From positions 2,480,001 through 2,544,000 of the forward strand of contig NZ_CP051488.1 in NCBI RefSeq assembly GCF_014490785.1: DNA of 64,000 nucleotides. The letters run 5' to 3'. Source of the DNA: Kosakonia sp. SMBL-WEM22 (GTDB taxonomy: Bacteria > Pseudomonadota > Gammaproteobacteria > Enterobacterales > Enterobacteriaceae). Below the pieces are notes generated by a model. The model had not been told where the DNA came from. It made no database searches and worked only from the letters and a program-made list of their open reading frames with translations. A program made the position numbers and the translations under genes. Below, piece by piece: positions 1 through 7,860 of this stretch; the first letter of the stretch is position 1, and the number at the start of each line of letters is the position of its first letter.

Positions 1-910
1 TACCCAGCCGCTTAATGAGATAAGGAATAACTAATAGCGTGATCAGCCCTGGCAGGTACTGCGCCACGCTAATCCACGACATCATTGAGACATCCTGCAA
101 AATATAACGCGAGTAGTAGACACTGGTGGTTGAGAGCGCCGTTAAGCTGGTAAAGGTGATCAGCAGATAAAAGAAGATCATCAACCAGTAGCGGTTTTTC
201 AGCATCGATACAGCAACGACCCCCGCGCGGATATTGTTGCGATTCTCCTTATTGACCGGTTTAATGCGCTCTCGCGTCCACGCCGCAGTGAGTAACAGGC
301 ATAAGGCGGTAAAGAATCCAAAAATAGCGAACACAATTATCCATGAGGTATGGCTATTTCCGAAGGCGGCGACCAGCGGCAGCGTAAAGGCCCCAACCGT
401 CAGCGAACCGCAGGTTGATAAGCCTTTACGGAAGACGCTTAAAATACCGCGTTGGTAAGTATCGCGGGTTATCAGCGCCAGCAGCGAGCCATAGGCAATA
501 TTGTTGGCGGTGAAAAAGATGTTCGCCAGTAAATAGGTGACGCAAACATAGATAATCTTGCCGCTATCGCTGATGCCCGGCACCGTGGCCATTAAAAACG
601 CCGACAGTCCAAAGGGTACGGCGGTCCACAACACCCACGGCCGCGCTTTACCCAGCCGGGTATCGGTTTTGTCGATACGGATGCCGACAAAGACACAGAT
701 AATGCCATCCACCACACGGGCGAAAAACATCAGCGACCCAACCAGCACCGCTGAAATACCAACAACGTCAGTATAAAAGTAGGCCAGAAATGTCACCATC
801 AGCGTATAGGTTAAATTGGTGCCGTAATCACCCAGGCCAAAGGCAAAACGCTCACGAAAACCGGGCGTGCTGGTCTCGCTTTGCTGCTCTTCAATCGTTA
901 ATGCACTCAT
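1..910 (-). CDS. GPH-family sugar:cation symporter (3' end outside window)
   Basis: Inner-membrane secondary transporter of the glycoside-pentoside-hexuronide (MelB/XylP-like) branch of the MFS, expected to import a galactoside or similar glycoside with H+ or Na+. The protein starts MSALTIEEQQ and shows the family's early motif FGLGDYGTNLTYT (about residues 24-36), then a series of hydrophobic helices; about 303 residues lie in the window and the C-terminal third is cut off by the window edge. Its ATG overlaps the TGA of the upstream GH42 gene (ATGA at 907-910), so the two are probably translationally coupled and work as a hydrolase plus importer pair. The substrate cannot be read from sequence. 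Confidence 0.85.
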   Translation of the reverse strand, partial: MSALTIEEQQSETSTPGFRERFAFGLGDYGTNLTYTLMVTFLAYFYTDVVGISAVLVGSLMFFARVVDGIICVFVGIRIDKTDTRLGKARPWVLWTAVPFGLSAFLMATVPGISDSGKIIYVCVTYLLANIFFTANNIAYGSLLALITRDTYQRGILSVFRKGLSTCGSLTVGAFTLPLVAAFGNSHTSWIIVFAIFGFFTALCLLLTAAWTRERIKPVNKENRNNIRAGVVAVSMLKNRYWLMIFFYLLITFTSLTALSTTSVYYSRYILQDVSMMSWISVAQYLPGLITLLVIPYLIKRLG

Positions 911-2946
911 TTTGCACTCTCCACGAGAATAATTTGCACATCCCAACCCTTGAACGTGATCACCTCATTTTGCCTGAGGCTTTTTCCGCTAAATAGCAGC
1001 CGCCCTGCCGGTTCAGTAAAGGTGACGGTTTGCGGCTCGCTACTGTAGTTGAAGTAATAGAGAAGGCTATTCTCCTCTTTATCAACGCCGCGCTTGATAA
1101 TCACCGGGAAGCGCTCTTCTGGCATGGTGTTGTGCTGATAAAGGGTGTTGCGCAGAACATAGCGATACACTTTTTCCAGCGCTGCGGGGGTTATATGGCA
1201 GCCAATATAGGTCGCCGTTCCCTGCCCGTATCGGTTGTGCGTGATTGCCGCATACTGCTGCCAGTAAGGATGTTCGTAACGTGCCAGCACTTCGGTATTG
1301 TCGTCAGGGGTAATTAACTCCATCCAGTCGCTGATTTGCACCTCGTCGGCAGAAAGGTCGAGGCTCTCTGAATGCAATAAGGTGCGGTCCGGATCAACAA
1401 AGAGTTGATAGTGGGCGCCGATCGCTTCGCTGATAATTCCCGGCTGTACGCAGGTGCGCACTTTCATATGCTCGTCGGCAAAGGCGGATTTGAAGGAGAA
1501 AATAGCGTGACCGCCCTGCGCAATATAACGATTAATTTCCTGTAAGCGCTCGTCGCTGACGCTGTATAGCAGCGGGAAGATCAGCATCTCATAACGGAAC
1601 AGGCGCGGATCGTCGACGGCGATAATATCCACGTCGATATTCATCTTATAGAGCGTGTCGTAATAGTCGCGGAACAGGTCGTTATATTGGTGCAGCGCAT
1701 CGCGGCTAAACTGATGGCCGCGGAAAGGGTGCCAGTCGATGGCGGTCAAACATTCATTACTGATCACTAGCGCCACCCGGCTGCGGCGTGAGAAACGCGT
1801 TACGGTTGCCGCGTGCTGCTTGAACTCGGTGCCAATCGTACAGGCTTCGTGATAGACCGGATTGGGTTGCAAATCGTGGCTGAGCAACCCTTTCCAGTAG
1901 GTTTCGTACGAGTTGTGAATCGAGTGCCAGTGCCAGTAACCCAGCAGCCTTGCACCGCTGGCAACATGGCTCCAGGCCTGCAGGCGCAGCTGGCCTGGAA
2001 ATGGCGTCCACTCTTTAAAGGCCTGCGCCTGGGTTTCCAGCACAAAATAGGGCTGGTCTTTTGTCACCCTCGCGAGATCGCCGGTAAAAGAGATTTCCGC
2101 ACCCGTGAGTTGAAACTGGCTCGGGTGATAGACATCGACGCCGGTAATATCCAGCACACTGGCAGTTTTAAAATGATCGACCTCGGCGCGAATACCATAC
2201 GACCAGTTGCGCCAGTCAAAATCAAAGTTGTGGGTAATAAACTGCGTATCGTTTTTATAGCCTTTCACAATCTCAGCCTGCCAGCCGAGAAAACGCGTCA
2301 CCAGCGAGCGCTGAAATTGTTTAAAGGCGCAGCCGAGACTGGCATTAATGGTGCCCTCAATTGGCGGGAAATCTTCCCAGGCGTCGATGCGGTTACTCCA
2401 GTAATCGAGGCCAAAGGCGTGATTCATCTCCTCAGTACTGTTGTTGAACTCTTTTTTGAGGTGTTTCACGAACTCGATTTGCGCCCCGGCTGAGCAGGTG
2501 TCGTAATATTTGGTTTCGTTGTCGATCTGAAAGCCAATGACTGCCGGATGGTTCGCCGTTGCCGCTAATAAGGCGCGAATAATACGCTCGGCGTACCATA
2601 AAAAAGCGGGATGGGTAATATCCATCTTTTGCCGATGACCGTAGATATTTTTCCCGCTACTGGTGGTAGCCATCACATCCGGATATTTTTTTGCCAGCCA
2701 CGCCGGTAAGGCATAGGTCGGCGTGCCGATAATTACAGCGATACCGTTTTTATGCATCTCATCCAGTACGGTAAGCACGGAACTGAAATCAAACTCCCCT
2801 TCCTGCGGCTCAAAGGTGCTCCAGGTGCTCTCGGCGATCCGCACATAATTAATTCCTGCCTCTTTCATCAATTTAATATCTTCATGCAGGCGTTCCACGG
2901 GCAAATATTCGCGGTAATAGGCGGCACCAAACAGTAATTTATCCAT
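907..2946 (-). CDS. GH42 family beta-galactosidase
   Basis: Cytoplasmic glycoside hydrolase of family 42, expected to cleave terminal beta-galactosides brought in by the adjacent GPH symporter. The 679-residue length fits full GH42 enzymes: an N-terminal TIM barrel opening with FGAAYYREYLP, a trimerisation-type middle domain and a small C-terminal beta domain. The acid/base motif QIDNET lies near residues 140-145 (Glu144), and the nucleophile is probably the Glu in FVLETQAQ near residue 304. No signal peptide is seen. It is the first gene of a two-gene minus-strand operon with an ATGA overlap. An array of GTGCGCTATA half-sites lies in the 215-bp divergent region shared with the BenE-type gene. 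The natural substrate could be a plant galactan oligosaccharide rather than lactose; this is inference. Confidence 0.9.
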   Translation of the reverse strand: MDKLLFGAAYYREYLPVERLHEDIKLMKEAGINYVRIAESTWSTFEPQEGEFDFSSVLTVLDEMHKNGIAVIIGTPTYALPAWLAKKYPDVMATTSSGKNIYGHRQKMDITHPAFLWYAERIIRALLAATANHPAVIGFQIDNETKYYDTCSAGAQIEFVKHLKKEFNNSTEEMNHAFGLDYWSNRIDAWEDFPPIEGTINASLGCAFKQFQRSLVTRFLGWQAEIVKGYKNDTQFITHNFDFDWRNWSYGIRAEVDHFKTASVLDITGVDVYHPSQFQLTGAEISFTGDLARVTKDQPYFVLETQAQAFKEWTPFPGQLRLQAWSHVASGARLLGYWHWHSIHNSYETYWKGLLSHDLQPNPVYHEACTIGTEFKQHAATVTRFSRRSRVALVISNECLTAIDWHPFRGHQFSRDALHQYNDLFRDYYDTLYKMNIDVDIIAVDDPRLFRYEMLIFPLLYSVSDERLQEINRYIAQGGHAIFSFKSAFADEHMKVRTCVQPGIISEAIGAHYQLFVDPDRTLLHSESLDLSADEVQISDWMELITPDDNTEVLARYEHPYWQQYAAITHNRYGQGTATYIGCHITPAALEKVYRYVLRNTLYQHNTMPEERFPVIIKRGVDKEENSLLYYFNYSSEPQTVTFTEPAGRLLFSGKSLRQNEVITFKGWDVQIILVESAK

Positions 2947-3099
2947 CAGCTTCTCCTCATTGTTACCGGCAACATATCGCAGAACATTCCGGGCCGGATG
3001 AAATTAGCTGCTAGCAACATTGAGAAATCTGCTATCGCCACCGGGAGCGGAGTTGGCTCACATTTTTATCGGTGAGAGATGGACAAAAGAGACCATTTC

Positions 3100-3156
3100 G
3101 CCTTGTGCGCTATAGCGCACAGTGCTACCTTTTGCGGATGTTATAGCGCACAAGGC
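3100..3156. promoter_or_regulatory. Palindromic operator array, GH42 / ydcO divergent region
   Basis: A perfect 18-bp palindrome TGTGCGCTATAGCGCACA spans 3104-3121. A third half-site, TATAGCGCAC, occurs at 3142-3151, 31 bp (about three helical turns) from the matching half of the palindrome, and the flank GCCTTG/CAAGGC extends the inverted relation between 3100-3114 and 3142-3156. The array sits immediately before the ydcO ATG (3162) and overlaps a possible promoter (TTGTGC at 3103, TACCTT at 3126, 17-bp spacer). A dimeric repressor is the likely ligand. In E. coli ydcO neighbours the XRE-cupin regulator gene sutR (ydcN), which is not in this window; the link is inference. Confidence 0.6.
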
Positions 3157-3161
3157 ACTCT

Positions 3162-4361
3162 ATGCGACCGACCACTCTCTCCCTGACTTCCCCCTTTTCT
3201 CTTAATAGCGTATTAGCAGGATTTATCGCCGTGCTGGTCGGCTATGCCAGCTCTGCTGCGATCATCTGGCAGGCGGCCTCCGCTGCGGGAGCAACACCTG
3301 CGCAGATCGCGGGCTGGATGACCTCCCTCGGCGTGGCAATGGGTGTCAGCACGCTGGCACTGAGCGTCTGGTATCGCATGCCGGTGTTAACCGCGTGGTC
3401 GACGCCGGGGGCGGCGCTGCTGGCAACCAGTTTGCAGGGCGTTACACTTAATGAGGCGGTTGGCATTTTTATCTTTGCTAACGGGCTGATCGTGATCTGC
3501 GGTGTGACCGGCCTGTTTGCTCGCCTGATGAAGATTATTCCGCCGACGCTTGCCGCCGCGATGCTGGCAGGGATCCTGCTGCGCTTTGGTTTGCAGGCGT
3601 TTTTGCACCTTCAGGAGGATATTGTGCTCGGCGGATCGATGCTGCTGGCATGGCTGGTGACTAAAGCCCTTGCCCCGCGCTACGCGATTGTGGCGACGCT
3701 ACTGATTGGCGTGCTGGTCGCGTGGCTGAACGGAAGTGTGGCACCCCAGGCGATTGATCTCGCCCCCGTTGCGCCGCAGTTTACCCGACCCGAGTTTCAC
3801 TGGGCGTCGCTGGTTAGCATTGGCCTGCCCTTCTTTCTGGTCACCATGGCGTCGCAGAATGCGCCAGGGTTCGCGACGATGCAGGCCGCGGGTTATACGC
3901 CAGCGGTGTCGCCGTTGATAGTTTTTATCGGCGCGCTGGCGCTACTGCTCTCGCCATTTGGTGTCTTTTCGGTGTCGATTGCCGCCATTACCGCGGCAAT
4001 CTGCCAAAGCCCGGATGCGCATCCCGATGCCAGCAAACGCTGGTTAGCCGCCGCGGCTGCCGGGGTGTTCTATCTGCTGGCCGGAGTCTTTGGCGGCTCG
4101 ATCACCGGGCTGCTGGCAGCGTTGCCCGCCAGTTGGTTACAGATGCTGGCGGGGCTTGCGTTACTTGGCACCATCAGCGGCAGCCTGCACCAGGCGCTGA
4201 ACGCCCCGCGCGAACGCGATGCGGCAATCGTCACCTTTTTAGTCACTGCCAGCGGTGTCACGCTGTTCGGGCTGGGATCGGCCTTTTGGGGACTCATTAT
4301 TGGCGGTATCTGCTATTTCACCTTCGATATGGCGCGTAAACCTGAACCACGAAACAGGTGA
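3162..4361 (+). CDS. ydcO: BenE/YdcO family benzoate:H+ symporter-type transporter
   Basis: Inner-membrane carrier of the BenE family, with about 12 hydrophobic segments in 399 residues (E. coli YdcO is about 390). The N-terminus is followed by IAVLVGYASSAAIIWQAA, characteristic of the family, and central stretches FFLVTMASQNAPGFATMQAAGY and SPFGVFSVSIAAITAAICQ match the conserved core. BenE proteins carry benzoate in aromatic degraders, but YdcO has no proven substrate and no benzoate catabolic gene is visible here. It is a single gene, divergent from the GH42 operon, with AAGG six bases before the ATG and the palindromic operator array directly upstream, so tight repression is likely. Confidence 0.88.
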   Translation: MRPTTLSLTSPFSLNSVLAGFIAVLVGYASSAAIIWQAASAAGATPAQIAGWMTSLGVAMGVSTLALSVWYRMPVLTAWSTPGAALLATSLQGVTLNEAVGIFIFANGLIVICGVTGLFARLMKIIPPTLAAAMLAGILLRFGLQAFLHLQEDIVLGGSMLLAWLVTKALAPRYAIVATLLIGVLVAWLNGSVAPQAIDLAPVAPQFTRPEFHWASLVSIGLPFFLVTMASQNAPGFATMQAAGYTPAVSPLIVFIGALALLLSPFGVFSVSIAAITAAICQSPDAHPDASKRWLAAAAAGVFYLLAGVFGGSITGLLAALPASWLQMLAGLALLGTISGSLHQALNAPRERDAAIVTFLVTASGVTLFGLGSAFWGLIIGGICYFTFDMARKPEPRNR

Positions 4362-4393
4362 CTTTTTACCCACTCCTGGTCATAATTCGTACA

Positions 4394-4424
4394 GAGGTAT
4401 TTCATTTAGTTATGAAATGACCTC
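4394..4424. promoter_or_regulatory. Inverted repeat upstream of pqaA
   Basis: GAGGTATTTCAT (4394-4405) and ATGAAATGACCTC (4412-4424) are complementary apart from one unpaired C, separated by six bases. The repeat lies 45 bp before the pqaA start, so it could be an operator or a leader hairpin. No convincing PhoP box (two GTTTA-like repeats 11 bp apart) was seen between 4362 and 4468, although the Salmonella homologue is PhoPQ-activated. Confidence 0.4.
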
Positions 4425-4468
4425 GCCTTACAGCGGATCTGTAATGAATTAATGAAAGGAGTCTTCCG

Positions 4469-5878
4469 GTGAAAATCGCCACTTACCTGTTTTTTATAGT
4501 GTCGCTTGCGGCACCTCTCCCCTCGTTGCGCGCCGATACACTTACTGATTACCGGCAGTCGCTGGCGGCGCATCCCGTCAATTATGTGCGGCTCGACACC
4601 CGCGAACTGCCCGGCGTCAAGGTGCAGCGCTATGTGCTCCATTCGCAAAACTGGTCGCCGCAAGACGCTGTTCGCCCGATACGCTGGGAGCATCAGGTGG
4701 ATATCTATCTGCCTGCTGCCGCCAAATCCACCGCTGCGCTAATGGTGGTGAATAATGATGCCGGCAGAGCGACCAGTTTCAACGAAGCATCGCTGGCACG
4801 CATAGCGCTTGCAACTCATACCGTGGTGGTATCGGTCAGTAATGTGCCGAACCAGCCGCTGCACTACCGGGGCAATTCATCGCCGCTGACGGAAGATGAC
4901 AGCGTTGCCTACAGCTGGAAACGCTACCTGGAGAGTGGCGATGCGCCATTACAGATACCGATGTCTGCATCGGTATCCCAGGCGTTCAGACTGGTGAAAC
5001 GGGAGCTTTCGCAACAAAAAATCGCAAAGTTTATCGTCACCGGCGCGTCAAAACGCGGCTGGGCGGCATGGCTTGCGGCGATATCCGATCCGGATGTGGT
5101 TGCCGTGGTGCCGTTTGCCGTCGATCTGCTCAACACCCGAGCCGCGCTGGATCATATCTATCGCTCCTATGGCAACAACTGGCCTGCCGCGTTTTATCCC
5201 TACTATCGTCAGCAGATCGACCAGCAGATTGGCACAGATAATTTTGCCCGGTTGATGCGCGTACTCGATCCGATGGCCTACTTGCGCAGCAAAGCAGGCG
5301 AGCGGCTGAAAATAAAGAAGTACGTGATCAATGCCAGCGGAGATGATTTTTACACGCCGGACAATAGCCGCTTCTACTATCCACGCTTGCCCGGCGAGAA
5401 GGCACTGCGGGTGGTGGCAAACGCCTCCCATGAGGCGATCCTTTCAGTCGCCGAGCCATCGCTCATTGCCTTCGTCAATCGTTTCCAGGCGCGTAAAGCT
5501 CTGCCCACTATGGTTGAGCGTCGTCAGGGGAAACATAACCTGATGATCCACTTCTCAGGGTTGCCGGAAAAGGTGATCATCTGGCGCGCGAACAACCCAC
5601 TGGCGCGGGATTTTCGTTATGCCTGCGGCGTGAGATATGAGGCCTTTTTGCCGCCTGCAATGTCAGGCAACGGACTGAACGTAATGCTGACGACGCCGGA
5701 AACAGGGTGGCAGGCGACGTTTGTGGAAGCGACCTTTAGCGATGGGTTTGTGGCGACAAGCCAGGTCTATATCACACCGGATGAGATCTACCCGGATGCG
5801 GCACCCTCTGCGCAAGGCGGGGCGTGCCGCACGCTGCCTGGACGCGGGTTAACACCGAAGACGCAAAAGGCAAATTAA
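4469..5878 (+). CDS. pqaA: PqaA-type PhoPQ-activated pathogenicity-related protein
   Basis: Exported alpha/beta-hydrolase-like protein of the PhoPQ-activated pathogenicity-related family. A signal peptide covers about residues 1-22 (hydrophobic YLFFIVSLAAPLP, then ALRAD-like cleavage context), giving a periplasmic or secreted mature protein. The nucleophile-elbow-like motif GASKRG is at about 192-197 (Ser194), with GDDFYTPD near 291 (candidate Asp) and NASHEA near 318 (candidate His), consistent with a Ser-Asp-His set. SD AAAGGAG precedes the ATG. The family is named after Salmonella pqaA, which is PhoP-regulated and linked to antimicrobial-peptide resistance; enzyme activity and substrate remain unestablished. 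Its TAA overlaps the stop of the convergent AraC gene in the four bases 5875-5878. Confidence 0.85.
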   Translation: MKIATYLFFIVSLAAPLPSLRADTLTDYRQSLAAHPVNYVRLDTRELPGVKVQRYVLHSQNWSPQDAVRPIRWEHQVDIYLPAAAKSTAALMVVNNDAGRATSFNEASLARIALATHTVVVSVSNVPNQPLHYRGNSSPLTEDDSVAYSWKRYLESGDAPLQIPMSASVSQAFRLVKRELSQQKIAKFIVTGASKRGWAAWLAAISDPDVVAVVPFAVDLLNTRAALDHIYRSYGNNWPAAFYPYYRQQIDQQIGTDNFARLMRVLDPMAYLRSKAGERLKIKKYVINASGDDFYTPDNSRFYYPRLPGEKALRVVANASHEAILSVAEPSLIAFVNRFQARKALPTMVERRQGKHNLMIHFSGLPEKVIIWRANNPLARDFRYACGVRYEAFLPPAMSGNGLNVMLTTPETGWQATFVEATFSDGFVATSQVYITPDEIYPDAAPSAQGGACRTLPGRGLTPKTQKAN

Positions 5879-6759
5879 CCTTTGCGTGTCGCGCGCAACT
5901 GCGAAGGCGTCATGCCCTTCGCAGCTTTAAAACGGTTGCTGAAGTGGCTGGCGGAGTTAAAACCGCACGCCAGCGCGATATCGGTTAGCGACTGATTACT
6001 GCTCAACAGCAGCGCTTTCGCACGCGCCATACGGCGCTGCATCACAAACTGGTGCGGCGCCACGCCCATTGAGTGGCGAAACATGCGCGCGAAGTGGTAC
6101 TCGCTGAGCGAAACCTGCGAGGCAAGATCGCAGAGCAGCAGCGGCTCGCTAAGATGCGCTTCGATATACTCCAGCACATTGCGCAGCGCGACAGGTGCCA
6201 GGCCGCCGGTGATGGTCGGCAGCTGCCACTGCACATTGGTGTAATGGGAAACCAGGTGCGTCAGCAGCAGTGTCGACGCGGTGCTGAGCGTCAGCTGGTT
6301 GGCGTTTTGCTGCCAGTCACAGCCGAGCAGAAACTGGCGATAGAGCGCCGTGATTCGCGCATCCTGGGAGAAGGTCTTTTCATCGAGGGTGAAGGCCGCC
6401 GGGCTGCGATCCCACACTTTCTCCCCCACTTCACGCAGATGCTCATCGGTGCAGTAGAGATGAACAAAGGCGAGATTGTCGCGAATATCCCACACCGATT
6501 CACTCTCCTTTGGCATCAAACAGAAGCGATCCGGCCCGCCGCCGTTTTTCCAGCCGGAGGCGGTTTTGTGGTAGCTCTCATAACCGTCGGCAATATAAAG
6601 ACTGAGGGTGTGGTGGTTGCAATATTGGGTGATGGTGTCGCGTTTGTTGGACCATGCCGCCAGCTGAATCCCGTCATGCAGCGCCACCGAGTTATGCAGC
6701 ACGGCGTTATGTTTGCGCAGGTTTTCAAAGGCGTCATAGGTATCAGACATTCGCGGCAC
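5875..6759 (-). CDS. AraC-family transcriptional regulator
   Basis: DNA-binding regulator of 294 residues with an N-terminal cupin-like sensing region and a C-terminal double helix-turn-helix. The AraC signature is clear: LRNVLEYIEAHLSEPLLLCDLA, then YHFARMFRHSMG (first HTH) and SLTDIALACGFNSASHFSNRFK (second HTH), ending in the typical GMTPSQLR. The listed start is GTG, close behind AAAGG; an in-frame ATG at 6750 (MSDTYD) is the alternative. It diverges from the DMT exporter gene across a 164-bp region carrying helically phased GCAAG repeats, so it probably regulates that exporter and itself. The effector is unknown. Confidence 0.9.
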   Translation of the reverse strand: MPRMSDTYDAFENLRKHNAVLHNSVALHDGIQLAAWSNKRDTITQYCNHHTLSLYIADGYESYHKTASGWKNGGGPDRFCLMPKESESVWDIRDNLAFVHLYCTDEHLREVGEKVWDRSPAAFTLDEKTFSQDARITALYRQFLLGCDWQQNANQLTLSTASTLLLTHLVSHYTNVQWQLPTITGGLAPVALRNVLEYIEAHLSEPLLLCDLASQVSLSEYHFARMFRHSMGVAPHQFVMQRRMARAKALLLSSNQSLTDIALACGFNSASHFSNRFKAAKGMTPSQLRATRKG

Positions 6760-6831
6760 TTATCCTTTCTCAATCAGATCCCCAGTCTATGAAGAGCGAA
6801 TCGCAGAAGCCAGCGTTGTGTAAAGAAAAGC

Positions 6832-6877
6832 GCAAGAATATGCAAGTCGTCCGCAAGCGTGTGCAAGCTTGCCTTGC
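6832..6877. promoter_or_regulatory. Helically phased GCAAG repeats between AraC and DMT genes
   Basis: GCAAG occurs at 6832, 6842, 6853 and 6863, spaced 10, 11 and 10 bp, with inverted CTTGC copies at 6868 and 6873. The last direct copy makes the palindrome GCAAGCTTGC (6863-6872). Repeats spaced one helical turn apart in the divergent promoter region suit an AraC-type regulator, whose two HTH motifs contact successive major grooves. The binding protein is inferred. Confidence 0.5.
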
Positions 6878-6923
6878 CGAGCCGGACAACAATGGGCGTT
6901 CATGAAAGCGAACAGGAAGCGAT

Positions 6924-7826
6924 ATGAACGCATTACTTTATAGTCTGGTGGTGGTGATTTGGGGCACAACATGGATTGCCATTTTTCTGCAACAGGGGCC
7001 GGTGGCGGCACCGGTGTCAATCTTCTGGCGCTTTGCGCTGGCGACCACAGTGATGATGCTGGTGCTGCTGGCGCGGGGCAAACTGCGCGCGCTGTCGCGC
7101 CGCGATCACCTCTTCTGCATGCTGCAGGGCGCGTGCGTCTTTGGTTTCAACTTCTGGTGCTTTTATACCGCCGCGGCGTGGATTAACACCGGGCTGGAGT
7201 CGGTGATATTTTCAATGGCGGTACTGTTTAACGCCGTCAATAGCTTCCTCTTCTTCGGCCAGAGACCGCCCGCGCGCTTTTTTGCCGCTGCGCTGATGGG
7301 GCTGGCCGGCATCGTTACCCTCTTCTGGCAGGATCTGGTGGCCAGCGGCTGGAGCAGCAGTGTGTTACTGGGCATTGCGCTGTCGGCGCTCGGCACGCTC
7401 GGCTTCTCGTTTGGCAATATGATCAGCCTGCGCCATCAGCGCAACGGGCTTGAGATCGCCACCACAAATAGTTGGGCGATGCTCTATGGCACGCTGATTA
7501 TGGGCCTGGTTGCTTTATTGCGCGGCGAGGATTTTACGCCGCTGTGGAGCGCTAGCTATCTTGGCGCGCTGCTCTATCTTGCCCTGTTTGGTTCGGTGAT
7601 TGGCTTTGGCGCTTACTTCACGCTGGTTGGCCGTATCGGCCCCGGCAAAGCAGCCTACAGCACATTACTCTTTCCCCTGGTGGCGCTGACCGTTTCAACC
7701 TTTTATGAAGGATATCAGTGGCATGCGCAGAGTGTGTTGGGGCTGGGGCTGATCCTGATGGGCAACCTGGTGATGTTTACCCGCCCGGAGAGGTGGTTCG
7801 TGCGGCGCAAACCGTCGCTCTGTTAA
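6924..7826 (+). CDS. DMT superfamily EamA-type transporter
   Basis: Inner-membrane transporter of 300 residues with about ten transmembrane helices arranged as two EamA repeats. The opening LLYSLVVVIWGTTWIAI is the typical first helix with its WG-T-W signature, and the second repeat begins at about residue 150 (LGIALSALGTLGFSFGNM). Proteins of this group (YedA/RhaT-like) usually export amino acids or small metabolites; the substrate here is unknown. AGGAAG lies six bases before the ATG. It diverges from an AraC-family regulator that is its likely controller. Confidence 0.88.
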   Translation: MNALLYSLVVVIWGTTWIAIFLQQGPVAAPVSIFWRFALATTVMMLVLLARGKLRALSRRDHLFCMLQGACVFGFNFWCFYTAAAWINTGLESVIFSMAVLFNAVNSFLFFGQRPPARFFAAALMGLAGIVTLFWQDLVASGWSSSVLLGIALSALGTLGFSFGNMISLRHQRNGLEIATTNSWAMLYGTLIMGLVALLRGEDFTPLWSASYLGALLYLALFGSVIGFGAYFTLVGRIGPGKAAYSTLLFPLVALTVSTFYEGYQWHAQSVLGLGLILMGNLVMFTRPERWFVRRKPSLC

Positions 7827-7832
7827 GAGAAT

Positions 7833-7853
7833 GCCGCCTGCGGAACAGGCGGC
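7833..7853. terminator. Hairpin between convergent DMT and dppA-like genes
   Basis: GCCGCCTG (7833-7840) and CAGGCGGC (7846-7853) form an 8-bp GC stem with a 5-base loop between the DMT stop and the stop of the convergent binding-protein gene. No clear U-tract follows on either strand, so it is a weak or mixed terminator candidate. Confidence 0.5.
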
Positions 7854-7860
7854 AAAACAT

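Noticed and set aside
4362..4468. PhoP box in front of pqaA
   Set aside because: No pair of GTTTA-like hexamers with 5-bp spacing; only the inverted repeat at 4394-4424 was found.
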